NCBI RefSeq assembly: GCF_035989245.1
Contig: NZ_JAYMFF010000001.1
Coordinates: forward strand, 1 to 64,000
Direction: 5' to 3'
Length of the DNA stretch: 64,000 nt
DNA from: Adlercreutzia wanghongyangiae
GTDB taxonomy: Bacteria; Actinomycetota; Coriobacteriia; Coriobacteriales; Eggerthellaceae
Shown piece by piece: positions 34,473 to 43,851 of the stretch. Numbering within the stretch: position 1 is the first letter of the stretch; each line of letters starts with the position of its first letter. The notes beneath the pieces were generated by a model, which worked only from the letters and a program-made list of their open reading frames with translations, was not told the DNA's origin and searched no databases. The position numbers and the translations under genes are program-made.

Positions 34473-35549
34473 CTACACATCCCGCCGGCGCAGCACCGCA
34501 AGCGCCAGCGCCGTGCACGCCGCCACCCAAAACGCACCGACTATGGCAACCTGGGCACCCACGGGAATGGCCCATGCCGCCCCCTCCGCAGGAAGCAGAA
34601 GGGAAGCCGCCGGCAACGCCAGGTCGTGGTTCATGCACGTGGACAGCAGCCAGGGCTGCACGGCCGCCAACGCCGGCACGGCCATGCCGAAATTCTGCAG
34701 CAAGCTTCCTGCCATGGTACCTGCAATGCCCGTGGCCACCACAAGCGCGAAGGCGACGCCCGCCCCAGCGCTGCGCGTGAGCCACACGAGCACCGCCGTC
34801 ATGCAGCCGTAGGCGACAAGGCACAGCCAGCTTAAACCGAGGAACACCAGCAGCTCGGCCGCCCCGTCAAGCGCGGCGAACGTGAACCCGGCCGCCAGGA
34901 ACGCCACCAGGCTGAGCACGCATCCCACCGCGAGGAAGTACAGGGCCACCACGGCCACGAGCACCAGGCGACCTCCGTAGTAAGCCACGCGCCCGCGCCG
35001 GTCCATGGGCAGGTTCCGCACGAACTTCGTGGAGAAGTCGCTCGCGATCAGCAGCGCCACCACCACGGCCACGAGCGCGCCGAGAAATCCCCCGCTTACG
35101 AGCATGTCGCCGAACATAAACGTAGGGGCGTCAATGGTGCGCATCTCGCGCGAGGTCTCCTCGAAGTCGGCGGCGGACAAACTCGACGGGTCCTCGAATT
35201 CCAGCAGCGCCTCGAAGCCGGCGCTGCCGCCGTCGCCGTCAGCGGCGCCATCGGCCACACCGCCCTCTTCGCCCGCCCCGCTCGCAGCACCCATGGCACG
35301 CTCGCGTTCTTCCGCCGTGGCCTCGGCCATCTCGCGAGCGGCCTCGTCGGCCGCGACATCCAGCTCATCGGCCTCGGTCACCGTCACCGTGGCGCTCATT
35401 TTCGCCGCATCGCAGAGGAACTGCGGGTCGGACACCCAGTGCATCATCGCCGCGCACAGCACGATGCACCCTGCCAGCACCGCCGTGGCCACCCAGAGCA
35501 TCTTGCCGTGCACGAGCCGGTACATATCGGATTTCAGCAGGTTAAACAT
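34473..35549 (-). CDS. ABC-2 type transporter permease
   Basis: A 358-residue membrane protein. Helix 1 (MLWVATAVLAGCIVLCAAMM) is followed by a ~120-residue acidic, extracytoplasmic loop (EADELDVAADEAAREMAEATAEERERAMG). Five more helices form a C-terminal cluster that includes DFSTKFVRNLPMDRRGRVAYYGGRLVL and GVAFALVVATGIAGTM. The plan is that of single-subunit ABC-2 permeases. The first eight bases overlap the end of the ATPase gene (ATGTTTAA), so the two are coupled. The acidic loop may bind a cationic compound, but that is a guess. Confidence 0.85.
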   Translation of the reverse strand: MFNLLKSDMYRLVHGKMLWVATAVLAGCIVLCAAMMHWVSDPQFLCDAAKMSATVTVTEADELDVAADEAAREMAEATAEERERAMGAASGAGEEGGVADGAADGDGGSAGFEALLEFEDPSSLSAADFEETSREMRTIDAPTFMFGDMLVSGGFLGALVAVVVALLIASDFSTKFVRNLPMDRRGRVAYYGGRLVLVAVVALYFLAVGCVLSLVAFLAAGFTFAALDGAAELLVFLGLSWLCLVAYGCMTAVLVWLTRSAGAGVAFALVVATGIAGTMAGSLLQNFGMAVPALAAVQPWLLSTCMNHDLALPAASLLLPAEGAAWAIPVGAQVAIVGAFWVAACTALALAVLRRRDV

Positions 35550-36492
35550 GGGATGCGCCCCCTTCCATCAGCTCGACGAAGTAGTCCTCGATGTCGCGAT
35601 GGTCCTGGGTAAACTCCAGCACCACTTGGCCGCCATCACGCAACACCTGGGCCACCGCCGCGGCATCGTAGTCGCCTGAAATCGCCAGCGAGCCATCGGG
35701 CTCAGCCCGAAACGCCAACAGGGGGAACGCCTCTTGCAGAAGGGCCAAAGCGCAAGCAGTGTCGGTCGTGCGCACGCGCAGGCTGCTGCCGCATTCAGCC
35801 GCCACGTCGGCGACGCTCATCTGGCGCACCAGTCGCCCCTCGGCAATCACACCGTAGCGCGTGGCCATGCGGTCCAGCTGGTCCAGCACGTGGGAGCTGA
35901 CCACCACGGTGATGCCCAAGCTCTGATTCAAACGCATAATAAGGTTGCGCATGGCGCGCGTGGCCTCGGGGTCGAGCCCATTGAAGGGCTCGTCCAGCAG
36001 CAGCACATCGGGATTGCCCAAAAGCGCCAAGGCCAACCCCAGCCGTTGCTTCATGCCGAGCGAGAACCCACGCACCTTGCGCGAGCCCACGCCAGTAAGC
36101 CCCACCAGGCGCAGCGCCTCCTCGCAGCGGGCCGGCGCGTCCACAATGCCCCAGGCCAGCGCCTTCACCATGAGGTTGCGATAGGCCGAAAGCCCCGGCA
36201 GAAGCCCCGGTTGCTCGATGAGCACGCCAATGCGGCGCGTCCCTTCCCCATCGGCGCGGAACGCCGCACCACCCGTCGGCGCAGCGCCGGCGGCCTCGCG
36301 CCCGAACAGTACCACCTCGCCGGTCGTGGGTGCCACATCGCCGCAGATCATCTTCATAACCGTAGACTTACCGGCGCCGTTTTTCCCCACGAACCCGTAG
36401 ATGTCGCCCGGCTGCACCGTCATGGCGAAGTCGTCCACCACGCGACGGCCGCCGTACACCTTGGTCAGTCCGCGCGTTTCTATCGCATACAC
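35542..36492 (-). CDS. ABC transporter ATP-binding protein
   Basis: A 316-residue ATPase. The GTG at 36492 (MYAIETRGLTKVYGG) is chosen because AGAGGAG precedes it; a longer ATG form would add 28 poorly conserved residues. Walker A is VGKNGAGKSTVMKM, signature FSLGMKQRLGLALALLGNP, Walker B DVLLLDEPFNGLDPEATR and the H-loop VVSSHVLDQL. A ~90-residue C-terminal domain (SSLRVRTTDTACALALLQEAF) is typical of drug/bacteriocin exporters of the CcmA/BcrA type. It overlaps the permease by 8 bp. Confidence 0.92.
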   Translation of the reverse strand: MYAIETRGLTKVYGGRRVVDDFAMTVQPGDIYGFVGKNGAGKSTVMKMICGDVAPTTGEVVLFGREAAGAAPTGGAAFRADGEGTRRIGVLIEQPGLLPGLSAYRNLMVKALAWGIVDAPARCEEALRLVGLTGVGSRKVRGFSLGMKQRLGLALALLGNPDVLLLDEPFNGLDPEATRAMRNLIMRLNQSLGITVVVSSHVLDQLDRMATRYGVIAEGRLVRQMSVADVAAECGSSLRVRTTDTACALALLQEAFPLLAFRAEPDGSLAISGDYDAAAVAQVLRDGGQVVLEFTQDHRDIEDYFVELMEGGASHV

Positions 36493-36584
36493 GATGCGCT
36501 CCTCTCGCCCGCTCGATTCATACGTTGCTCCTCTCGCATCAGATATACCGCATTTCAAGCGCCTCCCAGTGTGCACGGCGAAAT

Positions 36585-36617
36585 TTAAGGAACTTCTGGC
36601 GAAGAGTTAAGAAAGTT
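36585..36617. promoter_or_regulatory. TTAAG direct repeats between ABC operon and response regulator
   Basis: TTAAGGAACTT (36585-36595) and TTAAGAAAGTT (36607-36617) are 22 bp, i.e. two 11-bp turns, apart. This is the spacing expected of OmpR-family sites. They lie between the divergent ABC operon and the response regulator gene. Which promoter they serve is unclear: a CACACT on the minus side and a TATTAT on the plus side are both possible -10 boxes. Confidence 0.45.
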
Positions 36618-36661
36618 TGAAGATGGAAGGCGCTCGCGCGCGGGCGTATTATCCTGAGCCT

Positions 36662-37402
36662 GTGGCAGAGCCGCTGGACATACTCATCATCGAAGACGAC
36701 CCCTCCATCAACGAGGTGGTCTGCGCCCATTTGGAACGGCAGGGGCGTCGCTGCCGCCAAGCGTTTTCCGGTACCGAGGGCCTGCTGCAGCTGCAACTTC
36801 GCAGCCCCGACCTGGTCATCTGCGACCTCATGCTGCCGGGAACCACCGGCGAGGACATCGTGGCCGCCATCCGCCGCGCCAATGCCGAGCTGCCCATCAT
36901 CGTCATCTCGGCGCGCATCACCCCGGCTGACAAGACCATGCTGCTGAAGCTGGGTGCCGACGACTACCTGACGAAGCCCTTCGACCTGAACGAACTGTCG
37001 GCGCGCATCGAAGTGCAGCTGCGCCACCGCGCCCTGCGCGACCGCAATACCGCCCGCAACCCCCGGTCGACCGGCGACGGCACCCTGCCCGCGGCGACGC
37101 ATCAGCCGCTGCGCTTCCGCACGTGGGAACTCGATCCCGACGGGCGCACATTCGCCGTGGCCGGCAGCGAAATTCCACTCACCCGCACCGAGTTCAACAT
37201 CCTGGAACTGCTGATGGCACGGCCCTCGAAGGTGTTCACCAAGCAGGAGCTGTTCGAGTTGGCCTGGGGCGAGCCCTATTCCGTCGAAGACTCCACCGTC
37301 AGCGTGCACGTGTCTAACTTGCGCCGCAAACTGAAGCCCTCCGGCACCGACGCCTACCTGCAAACCGTGTGGGGCCTGGGCTACAAGCTCTCCAGCCAAT
37401 AG
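36662..37402 (+). CDS. OmpR-family response regulator
   Basis: About 246 residues from a GTG that gives VAEPLDILIIEDDPS, the usual distance before the receiver domain. An ATG at 36623 is an alternative start, and neither has a strong ribosome site. TATTAT at 36647-36652 would make the GTG nearly leaderless. Receiver motifs are IIEDD, LVICDLMLPGTTG (phospho-Asp), VISARITPADK and DDYLTKPFDLNEL. The DNA-binding domain has LTRTEFNILELLMARPSKVFTKQELFELAWGEPYS and LQTVWGLGYKL. Divergent from the ABC exporter and kinase genes that it probably controls. Confidence 0.88.
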   Translation: MAEPLDILIIEDDPSINEVVCAHLERQGRRCRQAFSGTEGLLQLQLRSPDLVICDLMLPGTTGEDIVAAIRRANAELPIIVISARITPADKTMLLKLGADDYLTKPFDLNELSARIEVQLRHRALRDRNTARNPRSTGDGTLPAATHQPLRFRTWELDPDGRTFAVAGSEIPLTRTEFNILELLMARPSKVFTKQELFELAWGEPYSVEDSTVSVHVSNLRRKLKPSGTDAYLQTVWGLGYKLSSQ

Positions 37403-37447
37403 GGGCGGACAGCTTGCCTGTATTCATGACCTTTTTACATAGATTAT

Positions 37448-37477
37448 CTGTTGACAATCCCCTTTTTGAGTCAACAG
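37448..37477. promoter_or_regulatory. CTGTTGAC/GTCAACAG inverted repeat
   Basis: Perfect 8-bp arms (37448-37455 and 37470-37477) around CCCC and T-rich bases, 130 bp upstream of the TPR-like gene and just past the response regulator. The left arm contains TTGACA, but no matching -10 lies at normal spacing. It may be an operator or a weak hairpin terminator for the response regulator. Confidence 0.35.
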
Positions 37478-37606
37478 GGGCCGCATATTCCCAGCAACCT
37501 GTGGCGGTCTGGCAATTTCTCCCCTTCCGCACCTGTAAAAGCGCGGGCAATGTGGGACAATGATACGACTTGACTTTTACGACTTCCCCATGGGAAGGAG
37601 CCCAGC

Positions 37607-39655
37607 GTGTTTGACTTTTTCCGTAAGAAGAACAACGGCAGCGGCGCCGAGGGCGACGCGGCCGCCAGCCCCGCGACCGCCGGCGATACCAGTGACCGCA
37701 CCACCCGCGACGTGCTGGCCGAGTTCACCTCGGCTCCGCTGCCCGACGCCGTGGACGGCCTGCTGTTCCGCGTGTCCATGGCCGACGCCGTGCATCCCGC
37801 CTCGGGCTTCGAGGCTTATGCCGCGCGCCTGCTGTCCGACGCCGAGGCGCCCAGCCTGCGCGCCATCGCCGTGGAGCATCCGGTAGAACTGCGCCGCCTG
37901 AACACCACCGACCTGTTCTGGGCCGTGTTCGACGACAGTACCATTAACGCCGGCAACCGCGCCACCATCCTGCGCATCGAGTCGGTGCTCGACCGGCTGG
38001 CCCTCATCTCGAAGGTACTGGAAGACGGCAACGGCGCCGTGGCCGCCAGCACCTGCACCGAGGCCCAGTGCAGCCAGGCCGACTGGCAGGTGCTGCGCTC
38101 CATCGCCAACGACGCCAACGACTACTTAACTGCGGCCGATCGTGACAACAAGCTGAACACCCAGTACGGCACCACAGGCGCCCGCGGCGGCAACTGGGAT
38201 CTCTCCACGCGCCTGGCCACGGCCTGCGAGGCCATGGTGCTGCCTTTCCGCCTGGAATATCGCTTCGTGTGCGATGCCAGCACCGGCACCATCGTCGCCG
38301 ACGTGTCGCTGCCCGGCCCCGACGTGTTCCCCAAGTCGCGCTACGATGCCGCCACGAACCAGTGGATCGACATCGCCGCCAACCGTCCGGCTGCGGCGGC
38401 CGCCTACGCCTTGCGTCTGGGGGCCCTCATCGCCGCGGCGTCCTTCGGCACCTCGGTGGGGGTCACCCGCGTCATCGTGAACGGGAAGGAAGGCTCCATC
38501 GCCGGCGATACCGTGTTGTCGCTGGAGTTCGGCCGCATCCCCTTCACCATGGGCACCATGGCCGCTATCCGCGACGGCCGCTTCAGCGCCCCCGACACCG
38601 AATGCGACCCCGGCACGCTGTTCGACCTGCTGCACCTGCAGAGCCACGCCATCAACCTGGGCGCCGACGGCACCCTGCAGTCGGTGGACCCGCTGCCGAC
38701 GAACCTGCAGGTGGTGCGCACCCCCGTGGCCGAGGACGACCGCCCTCTGCCCGACGACTTGCGCGCCCTGCTGCACGCCGACACCGTGCGCGATCTGGAC
38801 GTGATGAGCGAGCAGGACGCCGATTTGGGCGCCCGCTACCGCGCCATCATGGAGGAAAAGGACGACTCGCTGCTGCTGGCCGTGGCCCAGCTTGAGGACA
38901 TTGTGGCGGAAACCACCAAGACGGACGAGGAGAACGAAGCCGTGCGCGCCCTGCGCGAGAAGGGCGTGACGGTAAAGCCGCTGTACTGCGAGAACGTGTT
39001 CGCTCGCTACCTGACCAGCGTGGTGGAAAGCGATCCGACCGTGCGCTATCAGCGCGTATCCGACATCGGGCAGGCGGCGCGCTCGTCGCTGGCGCGCATC
39101 TACCGCGACATGGGCGATCTGGACGCCGCCGAGGCCCAGGCCCGCGTGTGCATCAGCCTGGCCCCCACCAGCGCCCCGGCCTTCAACGACCTGATCACCT
39201 GCTACGCCGAGGGCGAGCACTACGACCGCATCATCGACGTGGCGAAGGACGCCCTGCGCGTGGCCGTAACGGGTAACGACATCTCCTACGTGTTCTATCG
39301 CCTGGCCTTCGCCTACTGGCAGACCGGACGACTGACCGAGGCTTTGGCCTGCTACCTGCGCGTGCCCGAGGCCAGCCCCATGGGCGAGGCGGCCCTGCGC
39401 GAGCGCAACGACCTCATCGGCGAGATGGGCAACCAGGTACCGGGCAACGAATGGGATCCCACGGCCTGCCTGCGCACCGCCGGTGTGCCCCTGGCCCCGC
39501 TGGACGACGTGATGGAAGTGGTGGGCAAGGCGCTTGTGCTGCTGTGCGACCAGAACATGCCCCTGGCCGCCGCCCCGCTGGCCAGCCTGGTAGCCAACAC
39601 CCAGCGCAACGACGTCCTCCACGCCGTAGCTGCCAGTCTCCGCCAAGGCGTGTAA
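37607..39655 (+). CDS. Large cytosolic protein with C-terminal TPR-like repeats
   Basis: A 682-residue protein with no signal or membrane helix, starting MFDFFRKKNNGSGAEG after AAGGAGCCCAGC. I do not recognise a family over the N-terminal ~440 residues. The C-terminal ~200 residues contain TPR-like helical pairs: ARSSLARIYRDMGDLDAAEAQARVCISLAPTSAPAFNDLITCYAEGEHYDRIIDVAKDALRV, then VFYRLAFAYWQTGRLTEALACYLRVPEAS. It is likely a scaffold or housekeeping protein of this lineage. A hairpin at 39691-39715 follows the stop codon. Confidence 0.78.
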   Translation: MFDFFRKKNNGSGAEGDAAASPATAGDTSDRTTRDVLAEFTSAPLPDAVDGLLFRVSMADAVHPASGFEAYAARLLSDAEAPSLRAIAVEHPVELRRLNTTDLFWAVFDDSTINAGNRATILRIESVLDRLALISKVLEDGNGAVAASTCTEAQCSQADWQVLRSIANDANDYLTAADRDNKLNTQYGTTGARGGNWDLSTRLATACEAMVLPFRLEYRFVCDASTGTIVADVSLPGPDVFPKSRYDAATNQWIDIAANRPAAAAAYALRLGALIAAASFGTSVGVTRVIVNGKEGSIAGDTVLSLEFGRIPFTMGTMAAIRDGRFSAPDTECDPGTLFDLLHLQSHAINLGADGTLQSVDPLPTNLQVVRTPVAEDDRPLPDDLRALLHADTVRDLDVMSEQDADLGARYRAIMEEKDDSLLLAVAQLEDIVAETTKTDEENEAVRALREKGVTVKPLYCENVFARYLTSVVESDPTVRYQRVSDIGQAARSSLARIYRDMGDLDAAEAQARVCISLAPTSAPAFNDLITCYAEGEHYDRIIDVAKDALRVAVTGNDISYVFYRLAFAYWQTGRLTEALACYLRVPEASPMGEAALRERNDLIGEMGNQVPGNEWDPTACLRTAGVPLAPLDDVMEVVGKALVLLCDQNMPLAAAPLASLVANTQRNDVLHAVAASLRQGV

Positions 39656-39690
39656 GCCGGCACAGGCGCCCCAAAGAGTCGCCAAGCACC

Positions 39691-39715
39691 CGAAGGGCCC
39701 GCATTGCGGGCTTCG
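39691..39715 (+). terminator. Hairpin after the TPR-like gene
   Basis: CGAAGGGCCCGC (39691-39702) pairs with GCGGGCTTCG (39706-39715) 35 bp past the stop codon. A second hairpin around CCCGCAATTGCGGG at 39937-39950 is followed by an AT-rich tract ending in TTTTTT. Confidence 0.5.
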
Positions 39716-39764
39716 ATCAAGGTATCGGAAATCATACCCCGTACGTATGACGGCCCGAGTTAAC

Positions 39765-39880
39765 CGCAGGGGCGGCCCTCAGCCCGTCCGACAGCGCCCG
39801 TACTGACCGTAGGGGCGGGCTTTAGCCCGCCCGCAACACAAGCGTCATCCAGCCGCGGGCGGCCTGAAGGCCGCCCCTAC
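39765..39880. repeat. REP-like palindrome cluster, pair 1
   Basis: GTAGGGGCGGGCTTTAGCCC (39809 on) and its inverted relative GGGCGGCCTGAAGGCCGCCC followed by CTAC (39857-39880) form a head-to-head pair of hairpins with GTAGG outer ends. A decayed third copy is at 39765-39790. Similar pairs occur at 43852-43934 and 44910-45017. Confidence 0.75.
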
Positions 39881-40011
39881 GAAATAACCCGAAGATGGAG
39901 CAAAGACACTCCTCCGACCTCACGAGAACGAAGGGACCCGCAATTGCGGGCCCATTCTATATATTAATTTCTTTTTTATCCCAGGGATGCGCCCAAGGAA
40001 ATCAGCGAGGG

Positions 40012-40105
40012 TCCGACAGGTACCTGCATCTGTGCCGAAAAGCGGCTGAGCGTACTTCGTTACGCGAAGGCAAGCTTTGAGGTGCAGAGGCAGGTGCCTG
40101 TCGGA
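40012..40105. repeat. Inverted repeat with 16-bp arms
   Basis: TCCGACAGGTACCTGC (40012-40027) pairs with GCAGGTGCCTGTCGGA (40090-40105) with one mismatch. A second inner match lies around CTTCGTTACGCGAAG. It is downstream of the glutamine synthetase terminator and belongs to no gene I can see. Confidence 0.6.
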
Positions 40106-40120
40106 GCCGCAGCGTCAGGC

Positions 40121-40152
40121 GTAGTTAGGGGGGGGCTTCCCCTCCTAACTAC
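40121..40152 (-). terminator. Hairpin overlapping the glutamine synthetase stop codon
   Basis: GTAGTTAGG (40121-40129) pairs with CCTAACTAC (40144-40152), extended by C/G runs. The TAG stop of the gene is inside the stem, so terminating ribosomes would cover the hairpin. No T-tract follows on the minus strand. Confidence 0.55.
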
Positions 40153-42239
40153 GCATAGAACAGAATCTCGTTGTAGGTGGGCACGGGCCACGCCTCGCGC
40201 TCGACGATGATCTCCATCTCGTCCACCGCTTGGCGCAGCGCATCCATCACCGGCACGATCTCGTGGGCGTTCATGTTCGCGCGCTCCTGCTGGTCGGCCA
40301 CCTCGCGGGAGGCATGATGCAGCTCGTTCAGCTTCTCCAGCTGGATGTTGATCTCGGCGGCCCCGGCCACGAGCCGGCGCAGCTTCTCCTCCATGAACGA
40401 GGTGTCGCCGTCGGGCAGCACCTCCTTGATAGCCGTGATGCCGTGGGCCAGCTTGGCCGCGTAGCGGTTGATGGCCGGCAGGTAGTCGCGGCGCACCAGG
40501 CGCTTCATCACCCGACACTCGATGTTCATGATCTTGTTATACTTCTCCAGCTTCACCTCGTAGCGGCTGCGCACCTCGGTCTCGGTGAGCACGCCGAACT
40601 CGGCGAACAGCTCGATGGACTTCTGGTCCACCAGGCAGGGCAGCGCATCGGCCGTGGTGCGGTGGTTCGCCAATCCGCGGCGGGCGGCCTCTTCCTCCCA
40701 CTCGTGAGCGTAGCCGTCGCCGTTGAAGATGATGCGCTCGTGATCGCGCAGAGCGCGCTTGACGTAGTCGATGGCCGCCGCCTCGAACTCGTCGCCGGCC
40801 TTCCCCTCCATGGCGTCGGCGAAACCCTTGAGCGATTTCGCCATGGCCGTGTTCAGCACCATGTTCACGTCCGACAGGTTCTGGGCGGAACCCGGCATGC
40901 GGAACTCGAACTTGTTGCCGGTGAAGGCGAAGGGGCTCGTGCGATTGCGGTCGGTGTTGTCCTTGATGAAGTTGGGCAGCACGTCCACGCCGAGGTCCAT
41001 GGACACGCGCTCGGCCGAGGCGTAGTCGTGCTCATCCACGAGCGCTTCCACGATGGCGCCCAGCTCATCGCCCAGGAACATGGACACGATGGCCGGCGGG
41101 GCCTCGTTGGCGCCCAGGCGATGGTCGTTGCCGGCGCTGGCGGCCGACATGCGCAAAAGCTCCTGGTACTCGTCCACCGCCTCGATCACGCAGGTGAGGA
41201 ACACCAGAAAGCGCAGGTTCTGCATGGGGTTCTCGCCCGGGTCGAACAGGTTCTTGCCGTCGGCGGAAATGGACCAGTTGTTGTGCTTGCCCGAGCCGTT
41301 GATGAACTCGAAGGGCTTCTCGTGCTGCAGGCACACCAGGCCGTAGTGGCTGGCCAGAAGCTTCATCTTCTCCATGGTGAGCAGGTTCTCGTCCACGCCG
41401 CGGTTCGTTTCCGCGAAGATGGGCGCCAGCTCGTGCTGGGCCGGGGCCACCTCGTTGTGCTTCGTGCGGGCCGACACGCCGAGCGCCCACAGCTCGTCGT
41501 CGAGCTCCTTCATGAACTCGTTCACCGACGGGCGGATGGCACCGAAGTAGTGCTCTTCCAATTCCTGGCCCTTGCAGGGGGAATAGCCGAAGAGCGTGCG
41601 ACCGGTGAGCATGAGGTCGAGGCGCTGCTCGTAGTCCTTCTCGGAGATGAGGAAGTACTCCTGCTCGGCGCCGAGCGTGGTGGTCACGCGCTCGCCGGTC
41701 TCGCCGAACAGGGCCAGCACGCGCTTTGCCTGGCGCTCGATGGCCTTCATGGACCGCAGAAGCGGGGTCTTCTTGTCCAGCGCCTCGCCGGTGTAGCTGC
41801 AGAAGGCGGTGGGAATGCACAGCACCTCGTCCTTGATGAAGGCGTAGGAGGTGGGGTCCCACGCCGTGTAGCCGCGGGCCTCGAAGGTGGCGCGCAGGCC
41901 GCCGGAGGGGAAGCTGGAGGCGTCGGGCTCGCCCTGGATGAGCTCCTTGCCCGAGAAGGTCATGATGGCGCGGCCGTCGGGCGTGGGGTCGATGAAGCTG
42001 TCGTGCTTCTCGGAGGTGATGCCCGTCAGCGGCTGGAACCAGTGCGTGAAGTGCGTGGCGCCCTTCTCGATGGCCCACTCCTTCATGGCGTGCGCCACCA
42101 CGTTGGCCACGTCGATGTCGAGCGGCTCGCCGCCCTTGATGGTGCGCATGAGCTGCTTGTAGGTGGCAGATGGCAGGCGCTCCTGCATCGTGTGCTCGTT
42201 GAACACCATAGATCCGTAGATATCGGTCACTTTCGACAT
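40149..42239 (-). CDS. glnN: Glutamine synthetase, type III
   Basis: A 696-residue GSIII, as expected for that class (~700) and far longer than GSI. It forms glutamine from glutamate, ammonia and ATP. The start MSKVTDIYGSMVFNEHTMQERLP at 42239 follows GAGGAGCG; an in-frame extension upstream is not coding-like. Type III signatures include FTHWFQPLTGITSEKHDSF, TLGAEQEYFLIS, NEVAPAQHELAPIFAETN, NGSGKHNNWSISADG and TGNKFEFRMPGSAQN. It stands alone as a transcription unit. No GlnR-like site was recognised upstream. Confidence 0.95.
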   Translation of the reverse strand: MSKVTDIYGSMVFNEHTMQERLPSATYKQLMRTIKGGEPLDIDVANVVAHAMKEWAIEKGATHFTHWFQPLTGITSEKHDSFIDPTPDGRAIMTFSGKELIQGEPDASSFPSGGLRATFEARGYTAWDPTSYAFIKDEVLCIPTAFCSYTGEALDKKTPLLRSMKAIERQAKRVLALFGETGERVTTTLGAEQEYFLISEKDYEQRLDLMLTGRTLFGYSPCKGQELEEHYFGAIRPSVNEFMKELDDELWALGVSARTKHNEVAPAQHELAPIFAETNRGVDENLLTMEKMKLLASHYGLVCLQHEKPFEFINGSGKHNNWSISADGKNLFDPGENPMQNLRFLVFLTCVIEAVDEYQELLRMSAASAGNDHRLGANEAPPAIVSMFLGDELGAIVEALVDEHDYASAERVSMDLGVDVLPNFIKDNTDRNRTSPFAFTGNKFEFRMPGSAQNLSDVNMVLNTAMAKSLKGFADAMEGKAGDEFEAAAIDYVKRALRDHERIIFNGDGYAHEWEEEAARRGLANHRTTADALPCLVDQKSIELFAEFGVLTETEVRSRYEVKLEKYNKIMNIECRVMKRLVRRDYLPAINRYAAKLAHGITAIKEVLPDGDTSFMEEKLRRLVAGAAEINIQLEKLNELHHASREVADQQERANMNAHEIVPVMDALRQAVDEMEIIVEREAWPVPTYNEILFYA

Positions 42240-42456
42240 AACGGCTTCGCTCCTCACTCGGGCCGATGATCGGAATAAGATACCACGACGCACCCGCTTC
42301 TCCGCCGATGATCGGGCGTTTACCAAATTAAAGGCGCATTGTGTCGGGAAGGTTTCCGGCACGCGAAAAAGAGGAACGGCAGGCAGAGAAACGGAAACGG
42401 CCCCCGCCGAAGCAGGGGCCATCGATGAAGAAAGAACCGCCAATCGCGCAGCAGCG

Positions 42457-43815
42457 CTAGTCGATATGCTTGCCGTAGCGCTCCTCGGTGATCTCGTCTA
42501 AGGTGCGGCCCTGGGTGTTGGGGCACCACACCACGCCCACCACGAGCGACACCAAAAGGAAGCCGCACATGATGATGCCAGCTGTCACGAAGCCCGCGGG
42601 CGTTTCCACGCCGAGGCCCGCCACTGCCACAAGCGACCAGATGCCGAGCACGCCGCGTACCAGGAAGAACATGATGCCTTGCACGCCGCCGCGGTACAGC
42701 GTGGGGAACAGCTCCGTAGACCACAGCGCGTAGAAGCACTGGGCCGAGAAGCCGGCCGAGATGCCCCACAGCGCCACGAACACCCACAGAAGCCAACCCC
42801 AGCTATCGGCCGTGCCGGCCTTAAGCTGCATGCCGAAGAACACCATGACCACCCAGGCCGCGAGCGCCATCACGGCCGTGGCCGCGAAAAGAATGCGGTG
42901 CGGAATCTTGTCGCCGAACTTCGAGAAGATGGCGAGCGAGCCCACCGCCGTGAGCACCCACATGACCGCCTGCAGAAGCGAGATGGTGGTGTCGTCCAAA
43001 TGCCCGGCCGCCGCGTACATGTAGGGCATGAACTGGCCCATGGTGCCGGCCACGATGTTCCAGGTCAGGTACACCGCCACCAGGAACACGATGGACTTCA
43101 CGTTCACGGAGTTCGTAAGCGCACGGCGCATCATCTGGACGAACGTGTCGCGCGGCGCGCCGGCCTGCTGCTTTTCCGTCCAGTCCTTCGACTCCTCCAG
43201 CTTGCGCTGCAAGTTCCACGCCACCAGCGCCACCACGAACAGGATGAGGAACAGCAGCCTCATGCCGAACAGGCCGTCGAAGGGCCCGTAGGTGCCCGCG
43301 GGCAGAAGCGCGCCGTCCGCCCCGAAGGTGGGGAACACGAACGAGAACAGCAGCGCGATGAGGAAGATGACCGCCGGCCCGCAGGACCAGGCGAACTGGC
43401 TGATGCCGATGTTCGAGGCGCGGCTCGTGGAGGACGACATCTCCGAGATGTAGCTCCACGACGACGGCACGCCGGCGCCCACCGACAGGCCCGAGATGAC
43501 GATGCCCACGCACAGCATAGGCAGGTTCACCGCGCACATGATAAGGAACACGCCGGTAGCGTACACGAGCAGGTTGTAGGTGTAGATGAACTTGCGCCCG
43601 AAGCGGTCGGCCAGAAAGCCGCCGATGAGCGCGCCCACCGCCGCGCCGAAGGCGTTCGCGCCCACAGCGCCCAAGATGGACACCCACACATTGCTGAAGT
43701 TGAAGGCGATGGCCCATGCGGCCAGCGCCACCGACGAGGCCACAATGCAGCCCGAGTCAAGGAAGTTGGTGAGGGAGACCGCAATGGTTCCCTTTTTCTC
43801 TTGTGACAGTGCCAT
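42457..43815 (-). CDS. MFS sugar porter, probable L-rhamnose permease
   Basis: A 452-residue, 12-helix carrier of the sugar porter family. It has GGFLADRFGRKFIYTYNLL between helices 2 and 3 and the C-terminal signature CPNTQGRTLDEITEERYG, close to PETKGRTLEEI. It is the last gene of the rhamnose set, 129 bp after rhaD on the same strand with a REP-like pair between. L-rhamnose uptake is therefore the likely role, inferred from context. The start MALSQEKKGTIAVSL lies behind GAAAGGTAACCAAGGGTT. Confidence 0.85.
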   Translation of the reverse strand: MALSQEKKGTIAVSLTNFLDSGCIVASSVALAAWAIAFNFSNVWVSILGAVGANAFGAAVGALIGGFLADRFGRKFIYTYNLLVYATGVFLIMCAVNLPMLCVGIVISGLSVGAGVPSSWSYISEMSSSTSRASNIGISQFAWSCGPAVIFLIALLFSFVFPTFGADGALLPAGTYGPFDGLFGMRLLFLILFVVALVAWNLQRKLEESKDWTEKQQAGAPRDTFVQMMRRALTNSVNVKSIVFLVAVYLTWNIVAGTMGQFMPYMYAAAGHLDDTTISLLQAVMWVLTAVGSLAIFSKFGDKIPHRILFAATAVMALAAWVVMVFFGMQLKAGTADSWGWLLWVFVALWGISAGFSAQCFYALWSTELFPTLYRGGVQGIMFFLVRGVLGIWSLVAVAGLGVETPAGFVTAGIIMCGFLLVSLVVGVVWCPNTQGRTLDEITEERYGKHID

Positions 43816-43851
43816 AACCCTTGGTTACCTTTCTTGGTTGCTACCTTGCGC

